Source: Candidatus Baltobacteraceae bacterium (GTDB taxonomy: Bacteria; Vulcanimicrobiota; Vulcanimicrobiia; Vulcanimicrobiales; Vulcanimicrobiaceae). Taken from it: DNA of 64,000 nt. The DNA lies in assembly GCA_035502855.1 (NCBI GenBank), contig DATJTX010000024.1:1-64000 (forward strand), read 5' to 3'. Position numbers and translations under genes: made by a program. Every line of letters starts with the position of its first letter. The first letter of the stretch is position 1. Positions 25,085 through 34,459 of the stretch are shown here, piece by piece. The notes beneath the pieces are model-generated. The model was not told where the DNA came from and made no database searches. It worked only from the letters and a program-made list of their open reading frames with translations.

Positions 25085-25953
25085 ACCAGCGCCTCGCTCT
25101 CCTGCCAGAAGCGCTCGAACGCGACGACGTTGCGCTCCAGCATCGCGTCCATGTCCCCGTTCCACAGCGAGTCCGGCAGCGTTTGCGCCGAAAAGATTTC
25201 GATGACGTAAGGCCGGTCGTATCCGGCGGCGCGCAGCGCGCTGAGCAACTTCACCGTCGGAATGCAGCCGTCGCCGAGCACGATCCGGTCGGCATTGTTG
25301 CGCGGCCTGCGCCAGTCGCTGAGCTGAACCAGAAAGATGCGCTTGCCGCACGCGCGGATGACCGACGCAACGTCGGGCGTCTCGAAGATGTTCCACGTAT
25401 CGCAGCAGATGCCGAGCGCGGGGTGATCGATGTTCTCCACGAGTTCGAGCGCGGCGTCGAGACCCCACAACGCCGTGTCGGTATGGAACAGGATCGGATT
25501 GAGCGGTTCGAACGCGACGCGCATGCCGGACTCCGCGGCGAAGTCGGCGAGCCGCGGCAGCGCTTCCCGTGCGAACTCGTACACGTACTCACAATTTCCC
25601 TCGGGCGCCGCGCCCGTGATCACCACGAAGGGCGTTCCCTGCGGAACGTGTCGCGAGATCCGGTCGACCGACTCGAACATCGCACGCAATCGCTCTCGCG
25701 GATCGGCGGGTGTAGGCGCGAGCGAATCGGGGAAGAGCGAGTGCACCGTGGTTTGCACCGAGCTCACCATCAACCCGGCGGCTTCGATGCTCTTCAATTG
25801 CTTTCCGAAGCCCTGCCCTTGTTTCAATTTGAACTCGCAGACCTCGATCGCGTCCAGGCCGTGCGCCGCGTAGCGCTCGACGTCGCGCTCGAACGGCCAC
25901 GGGTTGGTGGTGAACTCGCTTACGCCGAGCCGGTACGAACTCGTGGCGATCAT
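25081..25953 (-). CDS. sugar phosphate isomerase/epimerase family TIM-barrel protein
   Basis: 290 residues of AP endonuclease family 2 (xylose-isomerase-like) fold. Strand-ending residues include GLDAIEVCEFK, MRVAFEPLNP, LGICCDTWNIFE and IFLVQLSDW, the pattern of acidic residues and a His/Trp that bind divalent metal in this superfamily. It overlaps both neighbours by ATGA, so it is translated with the glycosidase before it and the cyclase after it. Candidates are a keto-sugar epimerase or inosose dehydratase-like enzyme; substrate unknown. Confidence 0.85.
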   Translation of the reverse strand: MIATSSYRLGVSEFTTNPWPFERDVERYAAHGLDAIEVCEFKLKQGQGFGKQLKSIEAAGLMVSSVQTTVHSLFPDSLAPTPADPRERLRAMFESVDRISRHVPQGTPFVVITGAAPEGNCEYVYEFAREALPRLADFAAESGMRVAFEPLNPILFHTDTALWGLDAALELVENIDHPALGICCDTWNIFETPDVASVIRACGKRIFLVQLSDWRRPRNNADRIVLGDGCIPTVKLLSALRAAGYDRPYVIEIFSAQTLPDSLWNGDMDAMLERNVVAFERFWQESEALV

Positions 25954-28385
25954 CCGGCGCGCGTCCGCAACTCCGCGACCGAGAACCCGCGCCGCTCCAC
26001 CTGCACGGGAATGCCGCGGTAAAGGTCGTCACCGGTGACGTCCGGTTGGTCGATCCACTCTCCTCGCATATTGTTGAAGACGCGTACGCTGAATCTCGTC
26101 TTGAGCCGCCGCTTGAACACGATCGAGGTACTGACGGTGCGATCGGCCGTGTTCCCGACGAAAAGTACGAGCTCGTCGCCGCGCGCGAGGAGAATCGTCG
26201 ACACGTCGTCGCTGGCGGTGCCGACCAGCTCGTCGGTCACGTCGCGATCGTACGCCTGATACTCGAGTTCGCTCTTGAACCGGAAGTTGGCGTACATCGC
26301 GAGCGCCGGTGTGCGCACGACGAACCAGGTGACCAAGGTGTCGCGAAACCGCAGCCTCCGCACGCCGAACCATCGCCAATCGGGCGCAAGGCGTGGATTG
26401 CAGCTTGGCTCGTCGCCTGAAAGACTGAGCCCGCCGGCACCGGCAACCGCCGCCCAAAGGTAACGCGGCGGAAACCAGGGCGAGAGCATCATTCCTTGAT
26501 TGACGAGTGTTTCGCCGTGCAGCCACTCCGAAAACTGTCCGGGGACGGTATTGTTACGCCGTGGGTCGCTCGAGTAGTGACGAAAGCTGTCGCGCAGCGC
26601 CGACGCCATGAAATCCGGATTGAAGCGCGCCGCGGCGAACGCGTACCAGAACGTCGCGCCCTCCCACACTCCACCGAGCAGTCCGTACCCGCGCGTCGGT
26701 CCGTAGCTGATGTCGTCTCGCGGAATCGTTCGCATCCCGGCATCGGTCCAGAACGCGGCGACGCTCAAACGGCTGATGATATTCGCCGCGCGCTCGCGAT
26801 CCGCGACGCCGAACATCACCGGGAAGACCAAATCGCAGCTGACGTCGGTGCGCTTCGCGCCGTCTACGTCGATGGTCAGGTAGTATAGTCCCGTTTGGGG
26901 GTCGACCAAATGCGTGTTGATCGCCTCACGCAGCGCGTCGGCCTCGCGCGCGAACCGGTCGCGATCCTCCATCTTCCCCAGCTCCGCTGCCATTCTCGAG
27001 GCGGCGCCCAGCGCGGCATAGCATTCGGAATTCAGCTCGGTCGTCGCACCGCTTATCCGATATCCCTTGATGACGTTGCGCCACCCGCAGATACCCTGTT
27101 CACCCGTCCCCGTAGCCGTACACCATACGAGCCCGGCGCTGTTGCGCTGCGAGAGAATGTACTCGGCGGCGCGTTTCGCGCCTTTGTAGATCCGCCGCAG
27201 AAACGCGCGGTCACGGGTCGCGGCATAGTGGTGCCAGAGTGCGAGCATCAACAGCGGCGTGTCGTCGTTGATGTTCAGCTTGTAATCGGCGGTCTTCCCG
27301 GTGCGGATGTCGTAATACTCGACCACCAGCCCTTTGCGCTCCATGTTCGAAACGTAAGCAAGCAACGCTTCGCGTGAGAAGTCGGGCGTCACGTAGTCGG
27401 ACCCGAACGCGAACCACGCGGTGTCGCGGCCGACGCTGTTATTGGTCCGCGTCGGGTCGTTGACGAAACACCATCCGGTCGGCGCGAGCGTCTCGACCCG
27501 CAGCATGTTGGCCTTGGCCCAGAGCACGCCGCGGTTGACGTCGGCGTCCGGCGTCATGACCACCGCTCGGCGCAAGATCGTCTCGTAGCGCTTGCGCGTG
27601 CGTTCCATTGCCGTGCTGACGTCGGGCGCGCGATCGAGAATCGCCCGCAGCGCGCGTACGCCGTCCGTCGTCACCGCTAGGGTATAGGTGATTTCGACGG
27701 TCGATCGCGCCGGGATGTCATGCTGGTGCTCGAAGAGCGCGATGTGCTCGGGGCCGCCGTTCACCGCACGATCGCAGAGCGGCCCGGGGAAAACGACGCG
27801 AACGCATTTTCCGTGGTCGCCGGTCACCTCCCAGTGGACGGGCTTGCGCGAGCAGACGAAGGCTCGCGCGAGGCCGGAGTGCCGGCCGTTGGTTGCGATG
27901 AACGCAGCCCTACGCTCGTCGTAACGCACCCGCACGTCGTCACCGCAGCTTCCCTGCATGTCGGCCGCCGCGATCGAGCGAATTCGCACGTCCTCGTTGC
28001 GTGAATTTTCCAGTTCCACGTGATAGTATGCGATCGCCGGGTCCGCACGCTCGAGCCGCGGCTGGCTGTTGAGCATGAAGACACGCTCGCGCACGAGGAT
28101 GCCGTCGTGCAGCTCGTAGGCGTGTTCCTGGCGATCCGGATGGAGGGTGAATTCGCCGGGAATCGTTCCCAACGTCAGGCCGCTGGCGGAGTCCCAGTAG
28201 CGAATCTGCATGCCGCCGATTGCGATCTCGCCCGCGTCGCTCGAAAAGAAGCGGTCGATGGCGCCGTTGGCCTTGAGAATGATGGTCCCTTTTGGAGCGC
28301 CGATCGTGCTTCCGACCGCCATCTCCGTATCCTCGACATGATATGTCGAGATCGCCTCGCCCGAGCCGGTGAACTTCGCGATCAC
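25950..28385 (-). CDS. large (alpha/alpha)6-barrel glycosidase, glycogen-debranching/GH63-like
   Basis: 811 residues from a GTG at 28385 that overlaps the SDR stop (AGGAAG five bases upstream). The N-terminal ~300 residues form a beta-sandwich domain. The C-terminal barrel has RTNNSVGRDTAWFAFGSDY, YKLNINDDTPLLMLALWHH, a TELNSECYAALGAAS helix and LLGGVWEGATFWYAFAA, features of amylo-alpha-1,6-glucosidase, GH63 and GH78-type enzymes. Acidic residues in these segments are the likely catalytic pair. No signal peptide, so it probably acts on imported oligosaccharides. Confidence 0.8.
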   Translation of the reverse strand: MIAKFTGSGEAISTYHVEDTEMAVGSTIGAPKGTIILKANGAIDRFFSSDAGEIAIGGMQIRYWDSASGLTLGTIPGEFTLHPDRQEHAYELHDGILVRERVFMLNSQPRLERADPAIAYYHVELENSRNEDVRIRSIAAADMQGSCGDDVRVRYDERRAAFIATNGRHSGLARAFVCSRKPVHWEVTGDHGKCVRVVFPGPLCDRAVNGGPEHIALFEHQHDIPARSTVEITYTLAVTTDGVRALRAILDRAPDVSTAMERTRKRYETILRRAVVMTPDADVNRGVLWAKANMLRVETLAPTGWCFVNDPTRTNNSVGRDTAWFAFGSDYVTPDFSREALLAYVSNMERKGLVVEYYDIRTGKTADYKLNINDDTPLLMLALWHHYAATRDRAFLRRIYKGAKRAAEYILSQRNSAGLVWCTATGTGEQGICGWRNVIKGYRISGATTELNSECYAALGAASRMAAELGKMEDRDRFAREADALREAINTHLVDPQTGLYYLTIDVDGAKRTDVSCDLVFPVMFGVADRERAANIISRLSVAAFWTDAGMRTIPRDDISYGPTRGYGLLGGVWEGATFWYAFAAARFNPDFMASALRDSFRHYSSDPRRNNTVPGQFSEWLHGETLVNQGMMLSPWFPPRYLWAAVAGAGGLSLSGDEPSCNPRLAPDWRWFGVRRLRFRDTLVTWFVVRTPALAMYANFRFKSELEYQAYDRDVTDELVGTASDDVSTILLARGDELVLFVGNTADRTVSTSIVFKRRLKTRFSVRVFNNMRGEWIDQPDVTGDDLYRGIPVQVERRGFSVAELRTRAG

Positions 28386-29149
28386 AGGCTTCCTGATTGC
28401 TTCGTCATTCCACCGTCGATGATGAACGATGCCCCGGTCACGTAGGATGCCTCCTCCGAGGCCAAATACACGCACATCGAGGCCACTTCCTCGGGCTTGC
28501 CCATGCGATGCAGCGGAATCTCGTCGAGCAAGGCTTCGTACTGTTTTGGACTGCGCTCGAGCCGCGCGTCCATCGGCGTGTCGACCGCGCCCGGGCAGAC
28601 GTTGTTGACCGTGATTCCATGTGGCGCAAGCTCGACGGCGATCGTACGCATCAGCATCCGCAAGCCGCCCTTGGCGGCGCAGTACGGCGCATTGGTCGGC
28701 ATCGTGATGTCCTCGTGCACCGAGCTGATGTTGATGATCCGGCCGCCTGCGCGCTGATGAACCATCTGCTGCGCGGCGCGCTGCGAGCACAGCCAGGGAC
28801 CGGTCAAATCGATCGCGATCACTTTTTTCCAGACCTCGAGCGGCATTTCCAGAAACGGATGCTTCTCCTCGACGCCGGCGTTATTCACCAGCACGTCGAG
28901 CTGTCCGAAATGCACGACCGCAGCCTTGACGAGCTCGTCGACCTCGTCCGCCTTTGAGATGTCGGCAGCGACCGCATAGGCGCGGCCGCCGAAATTCTCG
29001 ATTTCCTCCACCAGCGCGGTCGCCGGCTCAGCGTCGCCGTGATAATCGATGACGACGCTGGCGCCCTCACGAGCCATGCGGGCTGCGATTGCCTTGCCGA
29101 TTCCGGTGTCGCCGCCGGTAACGATCGCGACCTTATCGTGAAGGCGCAT
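28382..29149 (-). CDS. SDR family oxidoreductase, glucose 1-dehydrogenase-like
   Basis: 255 residues of classical short-chain dehydrogenase. The cofactor loop is TGGDTGIGKAIA, followed by NNAGVE and the catalytic Ser (INISSVHED) with YCAAKGG (YxxxK). The C-terminal ASFIIDGGMTKQ is typical of glucose 1-dehydrogenases. DYHGD after the second strand suggests NADP or mixed cofactor use. It overlaps NDH-2 by 17 bases and the glycosidase by four. Likely oxidises a sugar released by that glycosidase, with NDH-2 able to reoxidise NADH. Confidence 0.9.
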   Translation of the reverse strand: MRLHDKVAIVTGGDTGIGKAIAARMAREGASVVIDYHGDAEPATALVEEIENFGGRAYAVAADISKADEVDELVKAAVVHFGQLDVLVNNAGVEEKHPFLEMPLEVWKKVIAIDLTGPWLCSQRAAQQMVHQRAGGRIINISSVHEDITMPTNAPYCAAKGGLRMLMRTIAVELAPHGITVNNVCPGAVDTPMDARLERSPKQYEALLDEIPLHRMGKPEEVASMCVYLASEEASYVTGASFIIDGGMTKQSGSL

Positions 29150-30413
29150 ACGGCTTCTCCGTCAGCGGCAACCGCGCGAGCGTGGGCCCGAACGCGAGAC
29201 CGAGCGCCCAGTCGAGCGCAACGCGCGTTTTACTCTTCGCGCCCTTGAGACGGCCGAGATAATACGTTCGCCACAGCAACCAGCCCGCGGTTCCGCTGAG
29301 CATTCGATTGCCCGGGAGCTGCACCAGCGCCCAATGGTCGCCCAGCGAGGCCATCTGGCCGACCCTCTCGTAGCGCATCGGCTTCGTGCGCCTTCCGCGC
29401 AGACGCGCGATCACGTTGCGCGCAACGAGCGGTCCTTCGCGGGTCGCGTTCTGCGCGAGCGGCGCGTAGACGCCGCCGCTGCGTTTGGGAATCGCAGCGC
29501 AATCGCCGATTGCCCACAGATGCGGGTGCGCCGTAATCGAACAGTCGCGCTCGGTTTCAATCGCGTTGCGATCCGAGAGCCGCAGCCCCAGGTGCTCGAC
29601 GAACGGCGCGGGCTTGGCACCGGCGCACCACACGATCGTGCGCGCCTCATGACGCTCCCCATTTTTGAGGGTGAGCCCGGCGGAATCGACGGCCTCGACC
29701 TCCGCGCCGAGTTCGATCTCGATACCGCGCTCGCGCAGCACGTGCGCCGCCTGCTTCCCGAATCGCTCGGGCAGCTCGGGCAATAGCCGCGCTTCCGACT
29801 GGATCAGCGTGATACCGAGCAGCGAAGGGTCGAGCGCGGGATAGAACCGCAGCAACGAACGAACGAAAGCGGACAGTTCGCCCGCGGCTTCGACGCCGGT
29901 GAATCCTCCGCCGACCACGATGAAGTGGAGGAGCCGGTCCCGTTCGACGAGATCGTTGCCCTGGGCGGCAACTTCCAGTGCACCGATGACCGTATTGCGC
30001 AAACGCAGTGCGTCGTCGACCGTCCGCAGCGGAAGCGTGCACCGTTCGACCCCCTCGATACCCAACGTCGAGGGGGTCGAGCCGAGTGCAAAGATCAACT
30101 CGTCGTACTCGAGCGCGCTGGTCTGGTTGGTGAGAGGGTGGGTGAGCGTGAGCGAGCGCGCTTGCTCGTCGACGGCGATCGCTTCGCCGAGTTCGAATCG
30201 CACGTGCCGCAGCTGGGCGCGGAAGGGCTGCATGATGTGGCGCGTCTCGACCGCGCCGGTGGCCGCTTCGGGCAGCATCGGCGTGAAGAGCATGAAGTTG
30301 TGGCGATCGACCAGCACGGTTTCCAGATCGCGCACGGCTCTGCGCCGCTGCGAGAGTTCGCGCGCCGCCGAGAGCCCGGCAAAGCCGCCGCCTAAAATTA
30401 CGACGCGAGGCAT
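29133..30413 (-). CDS. type II NADH:quinone dehydrogenase (NDH-2)
   Basis: 426 residues. FAD site VVILGGGFAGLSAARELS at the N-terminus and NAD site FIVVGGGFTGVEAAGELS mid-protein. HNFMLFTPMLPEAATGAVE and the C-terminal HLWAIGDCAAIPKRSGGVY (second FAD motif) are diagnostic. The C-terminal region (GTAGWLLWRTYYLGRL) provides the membrane-attachment helix. Transfers electrons from NADH to quinone without pumping. It shares one base with the upstream dehydrogenase stop (TGATG) and lies in the same block as the bc1 genes that reoxidise quinol. Confidence 0.92.
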   Translation of the reverse strand: MPRVVILGGGFAGLSAARELSQRRRAVRDLETVLVDRHNFMLFTPMLPEAATGAVETRHIMQPFRAQLRHVRFELGEAIAVDEQARSLTLTHPLTNQTSALEYDELIFALGSTPSTLGIEGVERCTLPLRTVDDALRLRNTVIGALEVAAQGNDLVERDRLLHFIVVGGGFTGVEAAGELSAFVRSLLRFYPALDPSLLGITLIQSEARLLPELPERFGKQAAHVLRERGIEIELGAEVEAVDSAGLTLKNGERHEARTIVWCAGAKPAPFVEHLGLRLSDRNAIETERDCSITAHPHLWAIGDCAAIPKRSGGVYAPLAQNATREGPLVARNVIARLRGRRTKPMRYERVGQMASLGDHWALVQLPGNRMLSGTAGWLLWRTYYLGRLKGAKSKTRVALDWALGLAFGPTLARLPLTEKPYAPSR

Positions 30414-33331
30414 CAGCGCATGTACCTCCGTTCGGGAAAGGATTCGGTCGCCGCGACGCCGCGTTGATCGAGCGCGAGTTTGAGCACCTGCGCCGGATGC
30501 AGCGCCAGACGATTCGTACTCTGCGCGATCTGTTCGCGGCAGCTAAACCCGTCGGCAACCACGATCGTCTGCTCGGACGCTGCCCGGACTTTCGGCAGAA
30601 GCACGCGTTCGCCGATCGCCATCGAGACGTCGTAGTGCCCCTGCTCGAATCCGAATGCGCCGGCCATACCGCAGCAGCCCGAATCGAGCACTTCGCAGTC
30701 GAGTCCGGTCTTATCGAGCAATTTGGCCTCTGCCTGTGGATCGAGAATCGCCTTGTGGTGGCAATGCTGATGCACGATCGCTTTGCCGTCGAGTTTCGGC
30801 AGCCGGTACTCCGGCGCGTAGTTCGCCAGGAATTCCGAGAAGAGAAACGTCTGCTTGGCCAAACGTTCCGCATCCTTGTCGTTTCCGAGCAGGTCCGCCA
30901 TCTCGTCGCGGAAGACCGACACGCAACTTGGCTCGAGTCCCACCAGCGGTGTCCCGGCACGAATCTCTTCGCGCAGCGAGTCGAGGATGCGTTTCAGCAT
31001 CGACTGCGCGAGCGCCAGCATGCCGTAGTCGTAGAGCGGGCGTCCGCAGCAAAGCATGGACTTGGGAATCGTCACCTGAAATCCGGCATCCTCGAGCACC
31101 TCGACCGCCGCCATCGCCGTCGAGGGATGGAAGCGGTTGTTCCAGGTATCCGGCCAAAGAATCACCTTGCTCTTGCCGGCGTTGCGCACCGGCCGCTGCT
31201 TGAACCATTGCCGGAACGTCTTGGGCGCGAAGGCGGGAATGCGCCGCCGCTGGTCCATGCCGGCAGCAAACTTGAGCGCCGGACCCACGACGGGCGCACT
31301 CGCCAAGGCGTTGACGGCCATTGGCGCGACCGCCGCCAAGCGCGCCCACAACATCATCAGACCAAAGGCGTACGCGGTACGCGGCCGGACGCGGCCGGCG
31401 TAGTAGTGCGAGAGAAACTCGGCCTTGTACGTCGCCATATCGACGTTGACCGGGCATTCACTCTTGCATCCCTTGCACGCAAGACACAGATCCAGCGCCT
31501 CTTTGACCGCACGGTCCCGCCACTTCTTGCCCGACGGATCGCCCTGCATCATTTCGAAAAGCAATCGGGCGCGTCCGCGCGTGGAGTGTTGCTCCTCACG
31601 CGTGGCCATGTAGCTCGGGCACATCGTGCCGCCTTCGTGTTTGCGGCACGCGCCCGCTCCCACGCAGCGGTTCGCGGCGTACGCAAAGCTGCCGCGATCT
31701 TCCTTGAAGTGGAAGCGCGTGGGCGGATCCCACGGTTCGTAGTTCGTTCCCCAGCGCAGATTCTGATCGATATGATAGGGATGCAAGACCTTGCCGGGAT
31801 TCATCTTGTCGGCCGGATCCCAGGCGTGCTTGAATTCCCAAAACGCCTGTACCAGCTCCTGACCGTACATGATCGGCAACAGCTCGCCGCGCGATTGCCC
31901 GTCGCCGTGTTCGCCCGAAAGCGATCCTCCGTGCTCGACGCACAGCTTTGCTGCCTCGTACACGAAGCGTTTGTATTTTTCGATCCCCTCTTTGGTGAAG
32001 AGATCGAAGTTGATACGGCAGTGCACGCACGCCTGGCCGAAGTGACCGTAGAGCGACGCGTGATATCCGTAACGGTCGAAAAGCTTGCGCAGCTTACGCA
32101 GGTAATCGCCGAGGCGCTTCGGATCCACGGCAGAGTCTTCCCAGCCCGGATAGGTGTCGGCCTCGTCGGGAACTTTGGCCGTGATCCCGAGGCCGGCTTC
32201 CCGCACGTCCCAGACCGCTTTCATCTTCTCCCGATCGCTCACGATACGGTGCGCGATTTTCGGATCGAGCGCGCCGATCGCAGCGCACAGTTTTTCTGCT
32301 TTGGCGATCGCCTCCGCGCGCTCGTCGGCGCCGAACTCGACGATCAGCCACGCCGAGCCGTCCGAGAAGTCTTCGCGCGCCGCCGTCGACTTATGCTTGA
32401 GCTGCAGGTGCCGAAACATGCTCTCGTCCATGCCTTCGAGCGCGATCGGGCCGAACTCGTCACAGAAGGGTACCCAGTCGGCTGCGTTCGCGATATCGTC
32501 GAAACCGAGGATGCACAAAATGCGCTGCGGGGGACTATGAACCAAGCGGCATTTCGCCTCGAGTACGACGACGCACGTTCCCTCGGTTCCGACGAGCGCG
32601 CGCGCGACGTTGAATCCATTCTCGGGCAGCAGCTGGTCGAGCGCAAAGCCGGAGACGCGGCGCGGAATCTTCGGGAAGCGTTCGCGAATCCGGTCGCCGT
32701 AACGATCGCGGATCTCACGCATCTTCGCGTAGATCTCACCGCGCCGCCCGCCGGACGCGATGATCGCCTCCAACTCCTCCTCGGAGGTCGGGCCGACCCG
32801 CATGCGCACGCCGTCGTAGGTGATGATCTCCAGCTCGTCGATGTTCGCATCCGTCTTGCCGGCCATCTGCGCGTGCATCCCGCAAGAATTGTTGCCGATC
32901 ATTCCACCGAGCGTGTTGTGATCGTGCGTGGCAGGATCGGGCCCGAAGGTGAGGTTCCGGCGTTCGGCCAGATCGCGCAGGTCGTCGAGCACGCAGCCGG
33001 GCTGCACGCGCGCAAACCGGTTCTCGTAGTCGATCTCGAGCACCGCGTTCATGTATTTGCTGAAATCGAGAACCACCGCGGCGTTCGTCGCCTCGCCCGC
33101 TAGGCTGGTCCCGCCGCCGCGGCTCACGACCGGCATGCCGTGCCGGTGCGCTATCGCCAAGGCATGCTCGACATCTTCCGCATTCTTCGGGAGAATGACG
33201 CCGAGCGGTATCTGTCGATAATTGGACGCATCGGTAGAATAGAGCGCGCGAGAGCCGCTATCGAATCGCACTTCGCCGCGAATCACCGTGCGCAGTTCGG
33301 TCTCGGCGCCGTTTGTCATAACCTTGATCAT
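30413..33331 (-). CDS. FAD-linked oxidase/Fe-S oxidoreductase fusion (YdiJ/D-2-hydroxyacid dehydrogenase type)
   Basis: 972 residues. The N-terminal VAO-type FAD domain (PVVSRGGGTSLAGEA, GGMIGNNSCGMH) and FAD-oxidase C domain (GYHASLYGHFGQACVH) cover ~1-540. A ferredoxin-like section has CVGAGACRKHEGGTMCPSY and CLACKGCKSECP for two 4Fe-4S clusters. CCG domains follow (SMLCCGRPLYDYG, LDSGCCGMAGAFGFE). This matches YdiJ-like D-lactate or D-2-hydroxyglutarate dehydrogenases (~1000 residues) passing electrons to quinone. A second ATG at 33319 is possible. Nine bases after the dehydratase gene. Confidence 0.9.
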   Translation of the reverse strand: MIKVMTNGAETELRTVIRGEVRFDSGSRALYSTDASNYRQIPLGVILPKNAEDVEHALAIAHRHGMPVVSRGGGTSLAGEATNAAVVLDFSKYMNAVLEIDYENRFARVQPGCVLDDLRDLAERRNLTFGPDPATHDHNTLGGMIGNNSCGMHAQMAGKTDANIDELEIITYDGVRMRVGPTSEEELEAIIASGGRRGEIYAKMREIRDRYGDRIRERFPKIPRRVSGFALDQLLPENGFNVARALVGTEGTCVVVLEAKCRLVHSPPQRILCILGFDDIANAADWVPFCDEFGPIALEGMDESMFRHLQLKHKSTAAREDFSDGSAWLIVEFGADERAEAIAKAEKLCAAIGALDPKIAHRIVSDREKMKAVWDVREAGLGITAKVPDEADTYPGWEDSAVDPKRLGDYLRKLRKLFDRYGYHASLYGHFGQACVHCRINFDLFTKEGIEKYKRFVYEAAKLCVEHGGSLSGEHGDGQSRGELLPIMYGQELVQAFWEFKHAWDPADKMNPGKVLHPYHIDQNLRWGTNYEPWDPPTRFHFKEDRGSFAYAANRCVGAGACRKHEGGTMCPSYMATREEQHSTRGRARLLFEMMQGDPSGKKWRDRAVKEALDLCLACKGCKSECPVNVDMATYKAEFLSHYYAGRVRPRTAYAFGLMMLWARLAAVAPMAVNALASAPVVGPALKFAAGMDQRRRIPAFAPKTFRQWFKQRPVRNAGKSKVILWPDTWNNRFHPSTAMAAVEVLEDAGFQVTIPKSMLCCGRPLYDYGMLALAQSMLKRILDSLREEIRAGTPLVGLEPSCVSVFRDEMADLLGNDKDAERLAKQTFLFSEFLANYAPEYRLPKLDGKAIVHQHCHHKAILDPQAEAKLLDKTGLDCEVLDSGCCGMAGAFGFEQGHYDVSMAIGERVLLPKVRAASEQTIVVADGFSCREQIAQSTNRLALHPAQVLKLALDQRGVAATESFPERRYMR

Positions 33332-33340
33332 GGCGAGGTC

Positions 33341-34459
33341 CTACAATTGGTATCGCCGCGCGTCGGCACGGCGAAGTTGCAACCCGATGCCGGGTCGGGA
33401 AGGATCGGGATAGAGCGAACCGTCGATCGGCTCGCTCGCACCGTCGAAGAACATGCGCTCGATGCGCGCATGATCGTAGAAATACTCCATATGCCGCAGC
33501 ATCTTGCAACCGAGCGCGGCGTGCAATTGCACGTGCGGGCCGCAGTGCGTCGAGAGCGGGAGCATCGCGCTCTGGCACAGTCCGTCCACCGCCAGCAAAC
33601 CGCTGAACCCGCCGCAGCGGGTTGCATCGGCTTGCAGGCAGTCGACAGTCTTCGCCTCGAGCATGCGCCAAAAATGGGCCGGCTCGTAGCCGTACTCGCC
33701 CGCGGCGATATCCATACCGGCCGGCGCGCGCTCGCGCACTTGGCTCAATCCCTCGAAATCCTGGTGATAGACCGGCTCCTCGAACCAGGTTACCCCAAGC
33801 CGTGCGAGTTCGTCGGCAAAGCGCATGGCCTGCTTGCGCGAGTACGCGCCGTTCGCATCGACGAACAGTTCGGTGCGATCGCCGATCGCGCGACGCGCCT
33901 CGGCAACACGCGGGATGTCGGCCGCCGGATCGCTTCCGATCTTCATCTTGACACGCGGGATGCCCGCGTCGACCCACGCGCGCAGCTGGCGGCGTAATCG
34001 ATCCGCGCCATACGAGGTAAACCCGCCGCTCCCGTATACCGGAGCGGAATCGCGCGCCGCGCCGATCAGCGCGTACACCGGCACGCCGAAGATCTTGCCG
34101 CGTAAATCCCACAGCGCGATATCGACCGCCGAGATCGCCATCGCCGCAATACCGTCGCGGCCCATATTGCGGACGGCCGTTTGCAGTTCGTGGTATCGCC
34201 GCGCGGTTTCGAGCGCGTCGGCGCCCTCGAGCACCGCGCGCAGTTCGCGTTCGACGACGAGCGCGGTCGCTTCGTCCGCGTAGGTGTATCCCATCCCCGT
34301 CTTGCCGGCGGCGTGGATTTCGACCAGCACCATCGTGGTCGCGTCCCAGCGCGCGGTGCCGTCGCTCTCGGCGCCGCCGTCGGTCGGCACGCGATACACC
34401 GAGACGTCGAGTCCCGCGACGGGACAACCGTGACCCTGCCGCGCAACTGCGACGCTCAT
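33341..34459 (-). CDS. mandelate racemase/muconate lactonizing enzyme family (enolase superfamily) sugar-acid dehydratase candidate
   Basis: 372 residues. The capping domain is followed by the barrel with PRVKMKIGSDP (KxK), LFVDANGAY, TWFEEPVYHQD and AGEYGYE as metal-ligand strands, then STHCGPHVQLHAA supplying the His of the mandelate-racemase subgroup. KxK plus this His is the pattern of acid-sugar dehydratases (gluconate, galactonate, fuconate and similar). Overlaps the upstream TPP-enzyme stop as ATGA. With the SDR gene it suggests non-phosphorylative sugar-acid breakdown; substrate unresolved. Confidence 0.87.
   Translation of the reverse strand: MSVAVARQGHGCPVAGLDVSVYRVPTDGGAESDGTARWDATTMVLVEIHAAGKTGMGYTYADEATALVVERELRAVLEGADALETARRYHELQTAVRNMGRDGIAAMAISAVDIALWDLRGKIFGVPVYALIGAARDSAPVYGSGGFTSYGADRLRRQLRAWVDAGIPRVKMKIGSDPAADIPRVAEARRAIGDRTELFVDANGAYSRKQAMRFADELARLGVTWFEEPVYHQDFEGLSQVRERAPAGMDIAAGEYGYEPAHFWRMLEAKTVDCLQADATRCGGFSGLLAVDGLCQSAMLPLSTHCGPHVQLHAALGCKMLRHMEYFYDHARIERMFFDGASEPIDGSLYPDPSRPGIGLQLRRADARRYQL

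Noticed and set aside
30464-33103. 879-codon open frame on the plus strand opposite the FAD/Fe-S dehydrogenase
   Set aside because: High-GC antisense shadow: Arg/His/Ala-rich with no domain, opposite a gene with complete motifs.
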